A stretch of 64,000 bases of DNA from contig OZ345377.1 of the NCBI GenBank assembly GCA_977006965.1, forward strand, positions 1,116,001 through 1,180,000. Direction: 5' to 3'. The notes under the pieces were generated by a model. It was not told where the DNA came from and made no database searches. It saw only the letters and a program-made list of their open reading frames with translations. A program made the translations under genes and the position numbers. Shown here in pieces: positions 1 through 10,934 of this stretch (the first letter of the stretch is position 1; each line of letters starts with the position of its first letter). The DNA comes from Phymatolithon calcareum (Eukaryota > Rhodophyta > Florideophyceae > Hapalidiales).

Positions 1-241
1 AGTATGGGAAATGGATCAATGGAAGATTCTGGAAGCCGCTTCAGTGCAAGCAGTGTAAGTAGTGTAAGCATCTGTAAGATGCAAGGAGCGGTTCTAGCGG
101 TTGCCCTTGGTGATCCTTTATGGTGAAAGTACGCATCGAAATCTACGGTACTGTAATGACTGTAATGCTATCTGTAAGGGCTTGCTGTAAATGCAAGCTG
201 CAATGACAATTTCAAGGGAGCTAGTCTTATAGGAAATAGAG

Positions 242-1320
242 GCTCTGATAGTGGCGTTGGACGCCACAGAACTCGGCATGTGGAAGAAGTGGGAAAATGC
301 TACATCTTGAGGTCGCTACAACCGCAGAAGACGAGAATCAAAAGGAATTCGAAGGCGAAATTGCCCATGGTACAGCATTTTTACGTCGTCTTGTGGCCAG
401 ACGCTCTGGCACAAGGCGCTTTGTGTGCGCGGATTCATACTTTGCGAGTGTTGAATCTGCAGAGATGCTTCTTCGATTGGGCCTAAAATTCATTGGAGTA
501 ATCAAAACGGCGACGAAGAAGTATCCCATGGACTACCTGTCTAGAATTGAGCTTTCGGAAAGGGGTGAATGTGTTTCTCTGGTCCGAAAAGCTTTGAACG
601 GTGAGCCGTTAATGATGGCGGCTATATGGGTTGACCTATATCGCCGCTATTTTAAATCGACTACCTCTACGACACTGGAAGGCAAACCGCACAATCGTGT
701 GCGTTGGCGTCAGCTTGAAGAAGGGCCGTTTCGTGTTTATCTGTCTGTGCCCCAGCCCGAGGTATGCGAAACATACTACTCTGCGTGCGCGCAAATCGAC
801 AAGCACAATCGGTGCCACCAAGAGAGTCTGGATCTTGAGAAGAAAATCCACACCCTGGACTGGTTGTTCCGCGTTAATACATCTCTTTTGGCAATTTGTG
901 TGGTTAATAGCTGGTTTTTATTCCCGGTGCCCATGCAGAGTATCAGGAGCACATGACGCAGCGAAAGTATTATGAAGTGCTTCCCGAGCAGCTGATCGAT
1001 AACTCGTACGATTCGCGTAATACTCGTCGCCGTTCAACCACTCCGAACGTACCTTGGCCTCTGGGAGCGGTTTCGGAACCCATGTAAACCCCACGAGAAA
1101 GAAAAGGAAGACAGCGGATGGCATGATGACTAATTTTGCTATGCAAAACAACTGCAGGGTCTGCAAAGTCAAGAAGACGACCATCGTACGCTCATCATGT
1201 AACTGGCTTGATGGTGCCGCAACATTCATTTGCGGAACGTCTACTGGCAGGAACTGCTTCGCTAAGCATCTGGAAGACATCCATGAGCTTGACGCTTTTG
1301 ACATACCCGATAGTGAGTAG
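242..1320 (+). pseudogene. piggyBac-like transposase remnant (3' part)
   Basis: The reading frame from 297 to 956 resembles the catalytic half of piggyBac-family transposases. It carries the VCADSYFAS block, then GLKFIGVIKTATKKYPMDYLS and a DKHNRCHQESLDLEKK segment typical of the family. After a frame change near 960-1050 the homology resumes (YQEHMTQRKYYEVLPEQLIDNSYD, then a C-terminal cysteine cluster around NCRVCKVKKTT and RNCFAKHLEDIHELDAFD) and ends with a stop at 1318. The 5' part runs off the left edge of the window and the frame is broken at least once, so this is a dead fragment. The assignment is by recalled family pattern; a protein search would settle it. Confidence 0.7.
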
Positions 1321-1398
1321 CTTTCGTGTGCAAAAATTAAATGATTTTCGTTCTCTCAATTGAGGGAATGAGAATCAATTATTTTTTGCTATCGAAAG

Positions 1399-1690
1399 CT
1401 ACTCATTATTGGGCTCATCAAAGGCATCAAGCTCATGGATGTGTTCAGCATACTTAAAAAAACAGTTTCTACCTGCTGAAGTGCCACATATGTTGATTTT
1501 GGCGCCAGTAAGTCTACTACATGATGAGAACACGAGAGTTAATTCCTTGACTTGTCAGACTCTGCAGTTGTTTTGAACAGCTAATGTTGTTATCATGCCA
1601 CCTGTGGCTTAGTTTTCCATTTTCGGAGGAGTTAAGTGGGTTTCAAAACCCGCCCTTGGAGCAAATATACCTTTTAGAGTACTGAACACC
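1399..1690 (-). pseudogene. second piggyBac-like 3' end, inverted relative to the first
   Basis: Read on the minus strand, this segment aligns at DNA level with 1050-1340 of the preceding copy. Both share AACAACTGCAGRGTCTG and CATCCATGAGCTTGA, and both stop codons are followed by GCTTTCG. The C-terminal peptide reads GRNCFFKYAEHIHELDAFDEPNNE against GRNCFAKHLEDIHELDAFDIPDSE in the first copy. The cysteine-cluster region is riddled with small changes and stops. The two copies are tail-to-tail with about 80 bp between their stop codons. The homology probably continues leftward on the minus strand beyond 1690, but I could not trace it. Confidence 0.6.
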
Positions 1691-3353
1691 GATGATTATT
1701 GCGCGAAGCAGAGTGAATCCCGGAGGACAAGGCGCCTTGTACCAGAGTATGGGGCCACAAGACGGCGCAGTACAACTGTACTATGGGAAGTTTCACCTTC
1801 TCAAGCGTTTTCCTTCTCGCCCTCTGTCGTGGTCCCCGGATCAAGATGCAGCATTATCTCACGTCTTCCATAGTCTGAATTCTGTAACTCGCAACCTCTC
1901 CGGTTTACGGTGGATGACAATGTAGTGAAGGAAGCCATTTTCAATCCAATGGCCTCCGTTGCTATACCAAAGAGATATGAACTTGCCAAAGCATAACCGG
2001 GTCTAATAGAGACTCAGTGGGTTTTTTTGTGATCATTAATAGCATCGATAAAATCCTGAAAGATCGCTCAACGGTACTGTACGGACGATATAGTACCTTT
2101 TTCACTTGGTTGCACGGTGAATGTGACGCACCGGAGGTACTCGGAGAATCTGGCTTTGGTCATCCCACTGTTTGAAAATGAAGGAGCGAGGATATACTTG
2201 TTCCCCATGGTAGACTTCCATAATTCTCTTTGCGCCTAACTCTTGAGGAAGAGTATTCCGAAAATCTTAGCCTCCGTTCTTCCTATTCGTTTCAGCTTAG
2301 CGGATGCCTAAGCAACAATTGTTCGCAAGTGTACTCGGCGAAACATCGTCATGAAGGAATCGTCCGGTGTGTGGAACTCGATGCCACCGTTCTCGGATAT
2401 AACATCTCTATTTATAGTTCGAACTTTCCAGAACTGACGGGGAATCCTTCCCCCAATTGGACATAGAACTTGGCGCTCGAACCATGGCACTCCATGAGCA
2501 AAAATACTCTGCTCACGGTCTGGCGCAATGACATCATGCTCCTCTTGCGATTATTGGTCCCAAGTACCATGCAGGGAGTAGGCGAGGGAACCCACAAGAG
2601 GGCGTTCAGAGCTCCTGTTGATTGTATAGTAGGTTCTTGTTGCCTTCTGTCGAGAGTGTGGTAGATACTGAACGCAAAACTCGGCGCTAGGCGAAGAAGA
2701 TGTTCGACCGCGAGTACTGTAAGCCGGCGTTCGAGGTACAGAATTTTGCCTGCTGGGACTCGATACAAGAATTCGAAAGGAACAAGCGGCTTTTTCAGCC
2801 TTCCCTGCCTTGACGTTAACAATCTTGATAGACTTAATCTTTGTGTTTTCGACTGGTTTCTGAACAAAGACCCATTTCACGCGAAGTGACGTGCTCGAGC
2901 GACCCTTGCTTTCATCAACATGCACCTCTTGAACGGCGCCGTTCACCTTTTTTGAACTGTAAAACGCTCCGTACAGTCGGCAGCACTGTGCAGGACTTGT
3001 CACTTATGTTGCTTTGGTGTATACGGCTGCACCGACCACTCGGAGCAGGTCTTTTTCTCGAGGCATGGCAGATGTGTTTTTTTCTGAGTGACCAGCAGAT
3101 TTTCGTTCCTACCGGCGAACACCGCGGTTTTAAGGTAGTAAAAGGGGCACTCCCCATCGAGAACAAAAGGTCGCCTTTCCGAATCTAGCGCTCAAAATCT
3201 GTTCCGCACTCGTTTTACAAACGTTTTCGAGCTTTTAAATCCACCCTCAATTGAGGGTGTTCGTCACATGGACACTAGGCCCAAATTATGGTTCAGAGGT
3301 AGGTTTTGGTACTCCACCAGATCGGTTCGCATGCGACCATGAAAACGTTGAAC
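1691..3353. other. intergenic, probable decayed transposon sequence
   Basis: No gene is supported here. Minus-strand open frames exist at 2412-3166 but carry no motif I recognise. They may be the 5' part of the minus-strand piggyBac-like copy. Confidence 0.4.
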
Positions 3354-4213
3354 CTAGAAAGACCCTGTCCGTGGCCGTATGGTCTTCGCAAAGTTTCCCC
3401 AAGCGTCTGCAGATACGTTGGTAACTTTTAAATTACAACTCCCACTTCTTCTTCTTCCCAGAAAGTTATAACAAGACTCCTCGCTAAATCTGACAAGGTA
3501 TCCATAAACAGAGGCAAACTGACGAACGTGCCACACCATTGCATGTAGTTTTGGCACAAGGATTGGCTGCAGCCATTTTCTCCTTTCCTCATCTCCAATT
3601 TGTTTGCTTTTTCGTCCAGCCTCACGCCAGATGCTTTCTTTTAGTTTTGAAACAAACTGCGAGCAAACTGAATCCCAGCGCTGTAACTTCACTGGTGTCT
3701 ATCGCGTTTGCGTCAGGAGAAAATAACCAAGCCCCTCCTCTCCTTCCTATCGATGCCTTCACAAAATTTTCCAAGCTCGCGTAAGTCTAAATTGAGCTTT
3801 CCTGTTGATGGGAGTTCTTTAACGGTAACACCCCAATCACCCGATGAGCCGTGAAAAAATTTGTCACAGAACGTAGACATCTTTCACATGAAAAGAGTGC
3901 ACGGCAAGCCGGACATCTCACCAGAATAGTAGCGCTCGCGACGTGCCCCGATCTTGGCCAACGACTTTGCCAAGAGCTCCTCAGCAGGGCTGTACTGAAC
4001 TCCTTTCTCTGCCATCAATGAAATTTTTTCTCGTTTTTCATTCCAAACATCCACAATAGCGTCTAAAGCATTCAATATCTTACTTATTATTCCAAGACTG
4101 ATGTGCAGCACAGGCGGAACAATGTTTGTTGGCACCAAAGGCGTGCCATCTCCACGATACAGATGCAATAGGGTAAGTACCCAGGCCTTGGGAGCAATAT
4201 ACTGCAATAGCAA
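3354..4213 (-). pseudogene. unidentified transposon remnant, minus strand
   Basis: Two minus-strand fragments, 3884-4213 and 3354-3692, carry peptides that recall a class of DDE-type transposon proteins. The upstream fragment has VPTNIVPPVLHISLGIISKIL (a PPLHI-type block). The downstream one has KLHAMVWHVRQFASVYGYLVRFSEES (an H-x3-HV-x-FA...FSEES block, as found near the C-terminus of several animal and algal transposon proteins). They are in order on one strand but interrupted between 3692 and 3884, so any gene is broken. Exact superfamily unknown. Confidence 0.35.
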
Positions 4214-4530
4214 TATACTGCAATATACTAGTATTTCAATGTTATTCCTTGATCTGTTTCTATTGGAATACGTATTGGTAAGCGGCAGAGTTGTAGATCT
4301 ATTGATTGCTCAGCGTGACACGTAAAATTTCGTCCCAAACAGGCTATTAACGTGGAGGATAGTGTCATGTTTCTACGCTATCGTTCTGCTCAAGTCAAAC
4401 AGTCTTTTCCTGCCCCCGCGGAAGTTATTGCAAAAATTCCGTACCTACAGTATCGTTCGAGAAAGGCACCGGGTGGAGGAACCCGTACTCGCACCTGTTA
4501 TCGTGCGTTGCAGGTGGAGATAAGAACAAA

Positions 4531-5087
4531 TTGTTCGAGATGTATCGCACGTGCAGGAAAGACGAAACGAACCGGGATAGTACTCGACATATTTCGTCGT
4601 ACTTCGAGTCAACACTATCTACTACTGCTCGCGAAAAGGCTATGTACCAGTACATTGATGTCATCATCTCTCTTTCTCTACCAATATCTTACGTTGAGAA
4701 CCCGCGCTCTCGTGACTTCAGTAAAGTGGATGAGAAGATTTCTATCAAGCGTTTCGGGATACGGTTTTTAAGTTGGTGGAACTGGTCGAAATTGGCGTGA
4801 GGAATAACCTCAAAAACACTCGTGGTGCTGTGATGCATGATGCTTGGACCAAAAATGGGTCGCATTACCTCGGCATTTTCGCTGTCGTTTCAAATGAATC
4901 CAATAGCAATAGGGGTATTGGTAGATTCAAGCATATTGCCGTAGGTACTGGCTTAAGGGAGCTATTGGCAATACCTATTGCTCATCAGCTTCATGTCCCA
5001 ATAAAACTACAATATATTGCTCGCAAGGCCTGTAAGTACCGCCTCGTTGCATTCGATTTTCGTTGGTTTGAGAAACTTCAGCCCTGA
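4531..5087 (+). pseudogene. hAT-like transposase remnant
   Basis: Two frames carry hAT-type blocks. In 4531-4800, the segment YQYIDVIISLSLPISYVEN followed by RDFSKVDEKIS matches the LPFSFVEN region that precedes the hAT catalytic core. In 4773-5087, VMHDAWTKNGSHYLGIFAVVSNE matches the first catalytic block (DxWTs...yxgi). The two parts are in different frames, so the coding region is frameshifted. A 78-bp hairpin sequence interrupts the second part at 4905. The remnant abuts the truncated 5' end of the phospholipase D pseudogene. Confidence 0.55.
4905..4982. repeat. 78-bp hairpin insertion in the hAT remnant
   Basis: The segment begins AGCAATAGGGGTATTGGTAG. The reverse complement of its end gives AGCAATAGGTATTGCCAATAG, an imperfect inverted repeat of about 20 bp around a 38-bp core. 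It falls inside the hAT coding remnant right after the VSNESN peptide, where family similarity is lost, so it looks like a tiny foldback insertion. Confidence 0.4.
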
Positions 5088-5197
5088 CCAATAAGCCGCA
5101 AGGCGTCACAGCCACATTACTCGATGAATTTATGCACTTAAGTTCTTCCAAGCCGCAGTCCATTAATTTTCGTGGGCATGAGTGGACTGAACTCATC

Positions 5198-6884
5198 ATG
5201 GTGCGTACTGAAGATGATGAATATCAAGGTATGACGGTTGGAGAAATGCTGAAACAGAAGGCGGAAGAACAGCGCCATGGGGTGGGATGAACTGGCAAGC
5301 AATATGTTCAGTAGCGGATTAATGGGCACACATGACGAAGATCTTGTCAATTATTTCGAAGATTCCAGTGTGTGTTGCGTCAAGGTTTCGCGACAGAATG
5401 CGGCAGAGGGTCCATTTGCCGATTTGAACGACAGTGTGATGTTCACCCATCACCAGCAAACCGTTGTGGTTTCGCGGGAGGATCCGGATACGGGGAGGCA
5501 TAGACTGGAGTCTTGGTTGGGCGGTTTGGATCTGACAGACGGTCGTTACGACAACTGTTAACACAGTTTGTTCGGCACTTTGCAGGGCGTGCATGCGGCG
5601 CCTGGATTCTGGCAGGCGTGTGCCATGGAAGTCGAGGCGGAATCAGGGCCACGTGAACCGTGGCATGATATCCACACCAAAGTCACGGGCGCTGCTGCTT
5701 GGGATGTATTGGAAAATTTTACGGGCCTTTGGCAGCGTCAGGTGGCTGACAAGCAGGATGATCTACATCCGCTTCCCGAGGACGAGTTTGTGACCGAGGA
5801 GGAGGAAATGGACATTCAGGATGGTTCATGGAACACGCAGCTGTTGCGCAGTATCAATCAGTGTTCCGCCGTATTGGATAAGGACAGATCTGGGCTTGTT
5901 GTGCGACAAAGCGCAGTCGTTGATCAAAGCATTCATATGGCGTACATCCATGCGATCCGACGTGCGGTGAGCCATATTTACATTGAGAATCAATACTTTC
6001 TGGGGTCGAGTCATTTGTGGACGCATGAATCCGGTCAACGTGGGGCGTTTTCAAATCATTTGGTCGCCGTTGAACTTGCGGAGAAAATTTGCGCGAAAAT
6101 TAGGGCCGGTGAGCGGTTTGCTGTTTATGTGGTTGTCCCGTTGTTCCCGGAAGGTGCGTCGGACTCGGGTGCAGTGCAGGAGATTCTGTCGCATCAGCAG
6201 AAAACCGTGAGTTTGATCACATCTCGAATTGCAAATGCGCTGCGCGAAACAGAAAGTGATGCGGCGATTGAAGATTATTTCAACATGTTCTGCCTGGTGA
6301 ATCGCGAGTCAGTTGAGGGCGGACAGGGAAATGGAGGAGAAACGGAACAGGAGCAGTTGTTATCCGCTACGCGAAGGTTTATGATCTATGTGCACAGCAA
6401 GTTTGCCATCTTTGATGATGCCGTTTCTATCATCGGATCGGCAAATATCAATTCACGATCCATGGATGGATCGCGTGATTCGGAAATCGCAGCAATGAGC
6501 TGGCAGCCAGAACATGTTGTTAGCGGATCGACGGCGTACGGGGAGGATGTGGGAGTGGAGACTGAACTGCCGACTGGAGATGTGGCGGCGTTCCGATGCG
6601 CGTTGTGGAGTGAACATCTTGGGGAGTACTTTGACGAAATGCAAGACCCGGCTTCGATGGAATGTGTGACTAAAGTTCGTGAAATGGCACAGGCGAATTG
6701 GGAGAATTTCGCAGTCGACACGGATGAACCGGAGGATATGCCGCATGGACATTTGGCGTACTATCCATATTACTATGATCCGGTGTCTGGAGAGGCGATG
6801 CCATTGAAAGAACACTTTCCCGATTTCCCCGACGCGCCCGTGATTGGTGAGTCATCTCTCATTCCCAACATGCTCACCGGATGA
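5198..6884 (+). pseudogene. C2-type (plant-like) phospholipase D, truncated and inactivated
   Basis: The product would hydrolyse phosphatidylcholine to phosphatidic acid at membranes. From 5277 the sequence follows plant-type PLDs closely: GLMGTHDED, GGLDLTDGRYD, HSLFGTL, GPREPWHDIH, YIHAIRRAVSHIYIENQYF, then the second HKD motif HSKFAIFDDAVSIIGSANIN and RSMDGSRDSEIA, ending GHLAYYP...FPDFPDAPVIG at a normal C-terminus. Several lesions are visible. The N-terminal C2 domain and the first catalytic part are absent. The fragment MVRTEDDEYQGMTVGEMLKQKAEEQ (5198-5272) is in another frame, with about seven residues missing before WDEL. An in-frame TAA lies at 5559-5561, between DGRYDNC and HSLF. 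The first HKD motif reads HHQQTVVVS, so its Lys and Asp are both lost. A single sequencing error cannot explain all of this. Confidence 0.85.
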
Positions 6885-8895
6885 GGAGCGGGCGAGGCGT
6901 GAAAGATGTTGTTGTCGCTGTTTCCCAATGGGGAAGGTCAATCAGAAATTGTACGCCAATCGAATGGATGGATGGCCGTGACCCCCTTTTGTAATCCTCT
7001 TGACCATGTATAGCACGATGCGTTGAAGGTGTTTGGTGGGTGGGTGTTGTGACGACTGTAGACAGAGTTGGAACAAGTAGATTTACAATCGGAAGACAAA
7101 GGATGAAGGTTTGTTCAGATGTGAGAGTGGTAAAGCTGTGAAGTAAATTTTATGTACTGTGCTGTAGAGGTGTGGTGTATCACTTTCAGTCATGATTTGG
7201 GTCAAAAGAAAATGTGTATCTTCTCCTTGATGCACACGATCGATGGCATTCCAAAGATTGGTCGAGTTACCCTTGACTTCCTTCAACACAATTGTTGTAT
7301 TCAATGGGAAAAGCATTTATGTACTGTATGTATGTATGTCTGTAGTTTTGCACTACAGTACTGTATTCATTTGACAGAATGCGAAATGTCGTGGGACGAC
7401 CTTGAGGTCATGACCATTCACAAGGTCGTGTGGAAATGTTTCCACGGTGGTACAGAATCATGTCATGCATGGGTTAAACAAGCAGTTTGAATTGTGCACA
7501 TGACAAGGGTTAATAAATTAGCGCAGATATTGGGCCTTCCCTGAAGCTCGGTGTCCTTTTATCATGAATAATACTGTAGCGTGAATGAAGGGCCATGTGC
7601 ATCCGACGATGCAGCAGATGCGTTCATCCCCGAAGTTGTCAGATTGGGGTGGGTTGTCTGCAAAAAAAGAAATGTGTGTTCCCTTCCCTCTTCTTGGCGT
7701 GACATACAGTAGTTGGGAATATTCCCACTGAGCTCGCCCGATACTGTAGCGCACAGTGCAGTACTCCTAAGCAATGATCTATAATACTTTTATGTTGCAC
7801 TGCAATGCACGCTTCATCCGTCAAGATACAGGATGCAGCGCAGTACGTTTTTAAGCAACATACTGTACTGTACTGTAGTGATGCTACTTCGATTTACTAT
7901 GGACGACGGTTATTTCAGTGCAGTGCAGCTGTGTTGTAGAAGTTGAACGTTCAGCAAACGTTATTGTGCTCTACAATATATAAAGTGAGTGCAAAACGAT
8001 CACCATGATGGTGTCATCGATCGATCAGGGTTTTGCATGCATGGCGAAGTAGGAACTGGAGTAATTACCGCGAAGCAATTGCATCAAGAAACACGTAATT
8101 CAAGTGAATCGACAACTGAATCTCACGAAAGACCGCGTTAAAATGTGAGCAATATTGCAATGACGACAGCGGAGATATAACTTTATTGCTTGCTTGCTAC
8201 ATTCAACATCCATCTGACAATTGAAATGCTCCACTCCCTCAGCACCTATCTCTCCCCATCCGCAGTGCACTGCGGCCCCACCGCCCGCCAAGTTGAAATC
8301 AAAATACCACAACTCCCCCAGCTGACAATCTCCCCTCCTCGCAGCACAATGTGTGCCACCTGCACGACCCACCTTAATTCCGCCGACCTGGCCGTCCGTC
8401 ACAAATCGGGCCGTGCATCTCGCTGCAGCGTGCATCTCCCTGCATACCGTGGCTCAAATTTTTTTATTGAAAAAACGAACTACTTCCAGCGTGGAGTTAG
8501 CCCCAATCCCACTTGTCACCCTCTCCCTGGTCCTTCCTTCCCCTGTCCTACGCAAGCAATACTTACAGCATGCATTGCATCGTGTGTGTGGTGGGGCAAC
8601 ACGCATTCATTTGCACACTACAGTACAGTACAGCCTGTACACAGCTACACGGCGCACGCTGCAACACACCCAAGCACCAATTTTCCAGCTTGTTACTACA
8701 GTACCCTACGCACTCGAGCGCAACGCACGAATCCACCTGAACATTGCGTCCTTGTGCATCTCGACCTCGTTGCAACGCCGTATCGCCACCCGTTCATTCT
8801 TCCTTCGCGTCTTCGTGCCTTTTTCCGTATATTGTCGCTTCGCTTTGCGCTGCCCGCACACCGCGCACGCATCGGTCGCACACACAAGACAAACC
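6885..8895. other. intergenic, TACTGTA-rich
   Basis: Two kilobases without a supported gene. Short open frames (7152-7490, 7518-7754) have no recognisable motif. The stretch from 7.3 to 8.7 kb is dotted with TACTGTA/TACAGTA motifs. The last 700 bp are pyrimidine-rich on the + strand and probably form the promoter and 5'UTR of the GATA-factor gene. Confidence 0.5.
7322..8706. repeat. cluster of TACTGTA / TACAGTA motifs
   Basis: TACTGTA or its reverse complement occurs at eight places: near 7322, 7354 (as the palindrome TACAGTACTGTA), 7572, 7704, 7742, 7862 (three overlapping copies), 8623 (two overlapping copies) and 8697. A random 7-mer counted on both strands would be expected well under once in this length. 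Function unknown. Confidence 0.5.
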
Positions 8896-8931
8896 ACTAC
8901 GACTACGACGACTACTACTACTACTACTACA
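8896..8931 (+). repeat. CTA/CGA trinucleotide microsatellite in the 5' leader
   Basis: A run of ACTACG and then ACT units ends three bases before the proposed ATG of the GATA-factor gene. Translated in frame it would read as a Tyr/Asp run, but its position right before the ATG favours a 5'UTR microsatellite. Confidence 0.7.
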
Positions 8932-8933
8932 CG

Positions 8934-9644
8934 ATGACGGGATCCGCAACATCGGAGGCGGAGAAGCTCGCCCCTGAAGCGAACCCCCCCTCCAACCCTC
9001 CCCCACCCTCGCTCCCGCAAGCGCAACCTCCCCCCTCCCACCCGCGATCCGCCAAGCCCGCCCCGCACAGCTGCGTGCACTGCCGCGCGACAGAAACGCC
9101 CCTCTGGCGTGCGGGCCCCCTCGGTCCAAAAACGCTGTGCAACGCGTGCGGCGTCCGGTGGAAGAAAACCGGCTCCGTGATCCCTCGTTCACGTCGTTCC
9201 TCCTCCTCCACTTCCTCTCGCGCCATCTCCAAACCGCGCCGACCCGCCGCCTCTTCCTCCGCGTCCACCTCTTCGTCCACGCCGGCCTCCAAGCCGAAGC
9301 TGCCTTTGCCAGCGCCGGTCGCCGTGCGAGTGCACGAAACGCGTGCCTCGAACGGCAACTACGAATCCGTCTTTGCCGGCTTGATGGTCGTGCCTCGCGG
9401 CGGACGCATACGGACGCGCACACCGCGTGCGCAATTGTTCTTTGATGGGGTGAGACCGGCACCGACGGCCAGTCCGAGTCCGCCGCCGATTCCGGGCGGG
9501 AGTAAAAGTGTTTATGTCACGGAGACGCTGGCGCCGAGCCCTAGTCCGAGTCCGCCGCCTATTCCGAGGATGGAACCCTTTCCGGAGGGACAGGGGTTTC
9601 GGATGGTTATGCATGTGAAGAAGAAGGATCCGAATGGGGAATAG
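8934..9644 (+). CDS. GATA-type zinc-finger protein
   Basis: A 236-aa protein with one GATA zinc finger at about residues 44-68. The ligands CVHC and CNAC are separated by 18 residues, and the [24 protein letters not shown] core is typical of plant and fungal GATA transcription factors that bind WGATAR sites in the nucleus. The finger is followed by a basic stretch (KKTG...RSRRSSS) that could help DNA binding or act as a nuclear signal. The N-terminus is Pro-rich ([12 protein letters not shown]). The C-terminus has two copies of a SPSPPPIP motif around 9476 and 9545. The ATG at 8934 is chosen because upstream in-frame sequence is a microsatellite and low-complexity leader. GC content is clearly higher than in the flanks. 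Target genes cannot be inferred. Confidence 0.85.
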   Translation: MTGSATSEAEKLAPEANPPSNPPPPSLPQAQPPPSHPRSAKPAPHSCVHCRATETPLWRAGPLGPKTLCNACGVRWKKTGSVIPRSRRSSSSTSSRAISKPRRPAASSSASTSSSTPASKPKLPLPAPVAVRVHETRASNGNYESVFAGLMVVPRGGRIRTRTPRAQLFFDGVRPAPTASPSPPPIPGGSKSVYVTETLAPSPSPSPPPIPRMEPFPEGQGFRMVMHVKKKDPNGE

Positions 9645-10934
9645 CACTTGGAGGGAGGGCGTGGTGGTAGTTTAGGGCTTGGAAAGGCCGGCTTTTTGAA
9701 ATGTTTTTGGGGCGACCTCTCGCCGTTAGTGATGGAGGGACGGATGTGTTGGAGGTGGAGGGGACACGCTGTTTGATCTGATTTTGTTTATTTTCTTTCT
9801 GTTTGTGTTCAGTTTTTGTCTGGTCTGTTGTTTAAGGAGCGTTCACGTTGCGGTCGAGGAGTAATGTTCTTATTGGGACGTTGTTGACGTTTCTGACCGT
9901 TGTGCGCAATTCATGTATAATTTTGTAACATTCGCACACACGTTATCCGTCAAGATTGTACTGCTCACCACTCTCTATCTCCGCTCAAGTTGTACGTACA
10001 TTCTATCTCGACCTCAGTCAGTCAGCACTTTGACTGCCGCACTTGAGTGAGCCGCATCTTGATGGTGACGAATCTCTATGTAAATGTTTTTTCTACGCTC
10101 GTCATCCCCCGTGCTGAAAACGCTCTAGTAACATCGCCTTCGCCACTTCCCTCGATTCCGTGCACAGTTGGGAAGGGAGGACAATGAATCAATCTCGTGT
10201 GCATTCGCAACATGACCCTCGAAAAATCTCCCCCCGCGAGCTCTGTATGCTACACCACGCACTGCACTGCCGTGCGGTAATCCGCACCGGGCTCGTTACG
10301 CCATTCATACGTCCATACGTGTCCTTTCCCGCACATGCGTCTGTCTGTCCACTCACGTCCCACTTCTATCATACTGTACCCTCACTTCACCTCATGGCGA
10401 TCTCGTCCGCACGACTCACGGCAGCCTGCAGTGCCTATTCGATCGATCGACCGACCGTATCCATGCCCTCAAAGAAGACGCAGCGCGTTGCCCTGCAAGG
10501 TAGGTTTTCCGATTCAGTTTACCATTGAGAGAAACTAATTGAGCGACTCGAGAAAGCTGCAATACCTCAAGCTCCACTGCTGAAGGCAAGCCTGACTTGG
10601 AGATATGGGTCACTTTGCGCGATACGACACTGTCGATTCATGCTCCTACTGAATGGATTGATAACCCATTGAGCGAGTCAAGGAAGCTAAAGTATCTCAT
10701 TTTCAACTATCTTTGTTTGAATTAAGAAGCGCCGGTCAGCGTTTTGCAACACAATTGAGCGAGGAAACGTCAGCCAGCTTGACGCTGTCCATGCCATTGC
10801 ATACGCTGATTTCCATTTCCCTGTGCACCACCAGCGTCACCTGTGTCCGAGCAATTGTGACCATCTCCAATTATGTAAAGGGGAAATAAGCCAAGCCTCT
10901 AGTATTGTTCTATAACAACTATTCCTCTACTACC
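9645..10934. other. intergenic between convergent genes
   Basis: This lies between the 3' ends of the GATA-factor gene (+) and the ATR gene (-). It holds both 3'UTRs and short open frames (10160-10528) with no recognisable motif. Confidence 0.5.

Noticed and set aside
5277-6884. Two separate PLD genes (5277-5561 and 5568-6884)
   Set aside because: The two frames are in the same register and match consecutive parts of one PLD, divided by a single TAA.
7083-7824. Several short open frames on both strands
   Set aside because: No motif and frames overlap each other. The area looks like ordinary intergenic DNA.
8190-8933. Extending the GATA-factor protein upstream to an ATG at 8190
   Set aside because: The upstream frame includes a microsatellite (Tyr/Asp run) and low-complexity leader with no domain. 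The ATG at 8934 begins the plausible protein.
8794-9647. Long antisense open frames over the GATA-factor gene
   Set aside because: They are Arg/Gly-rich shadows of GC-rich coding sequence. The plus strand has the zinc finger.
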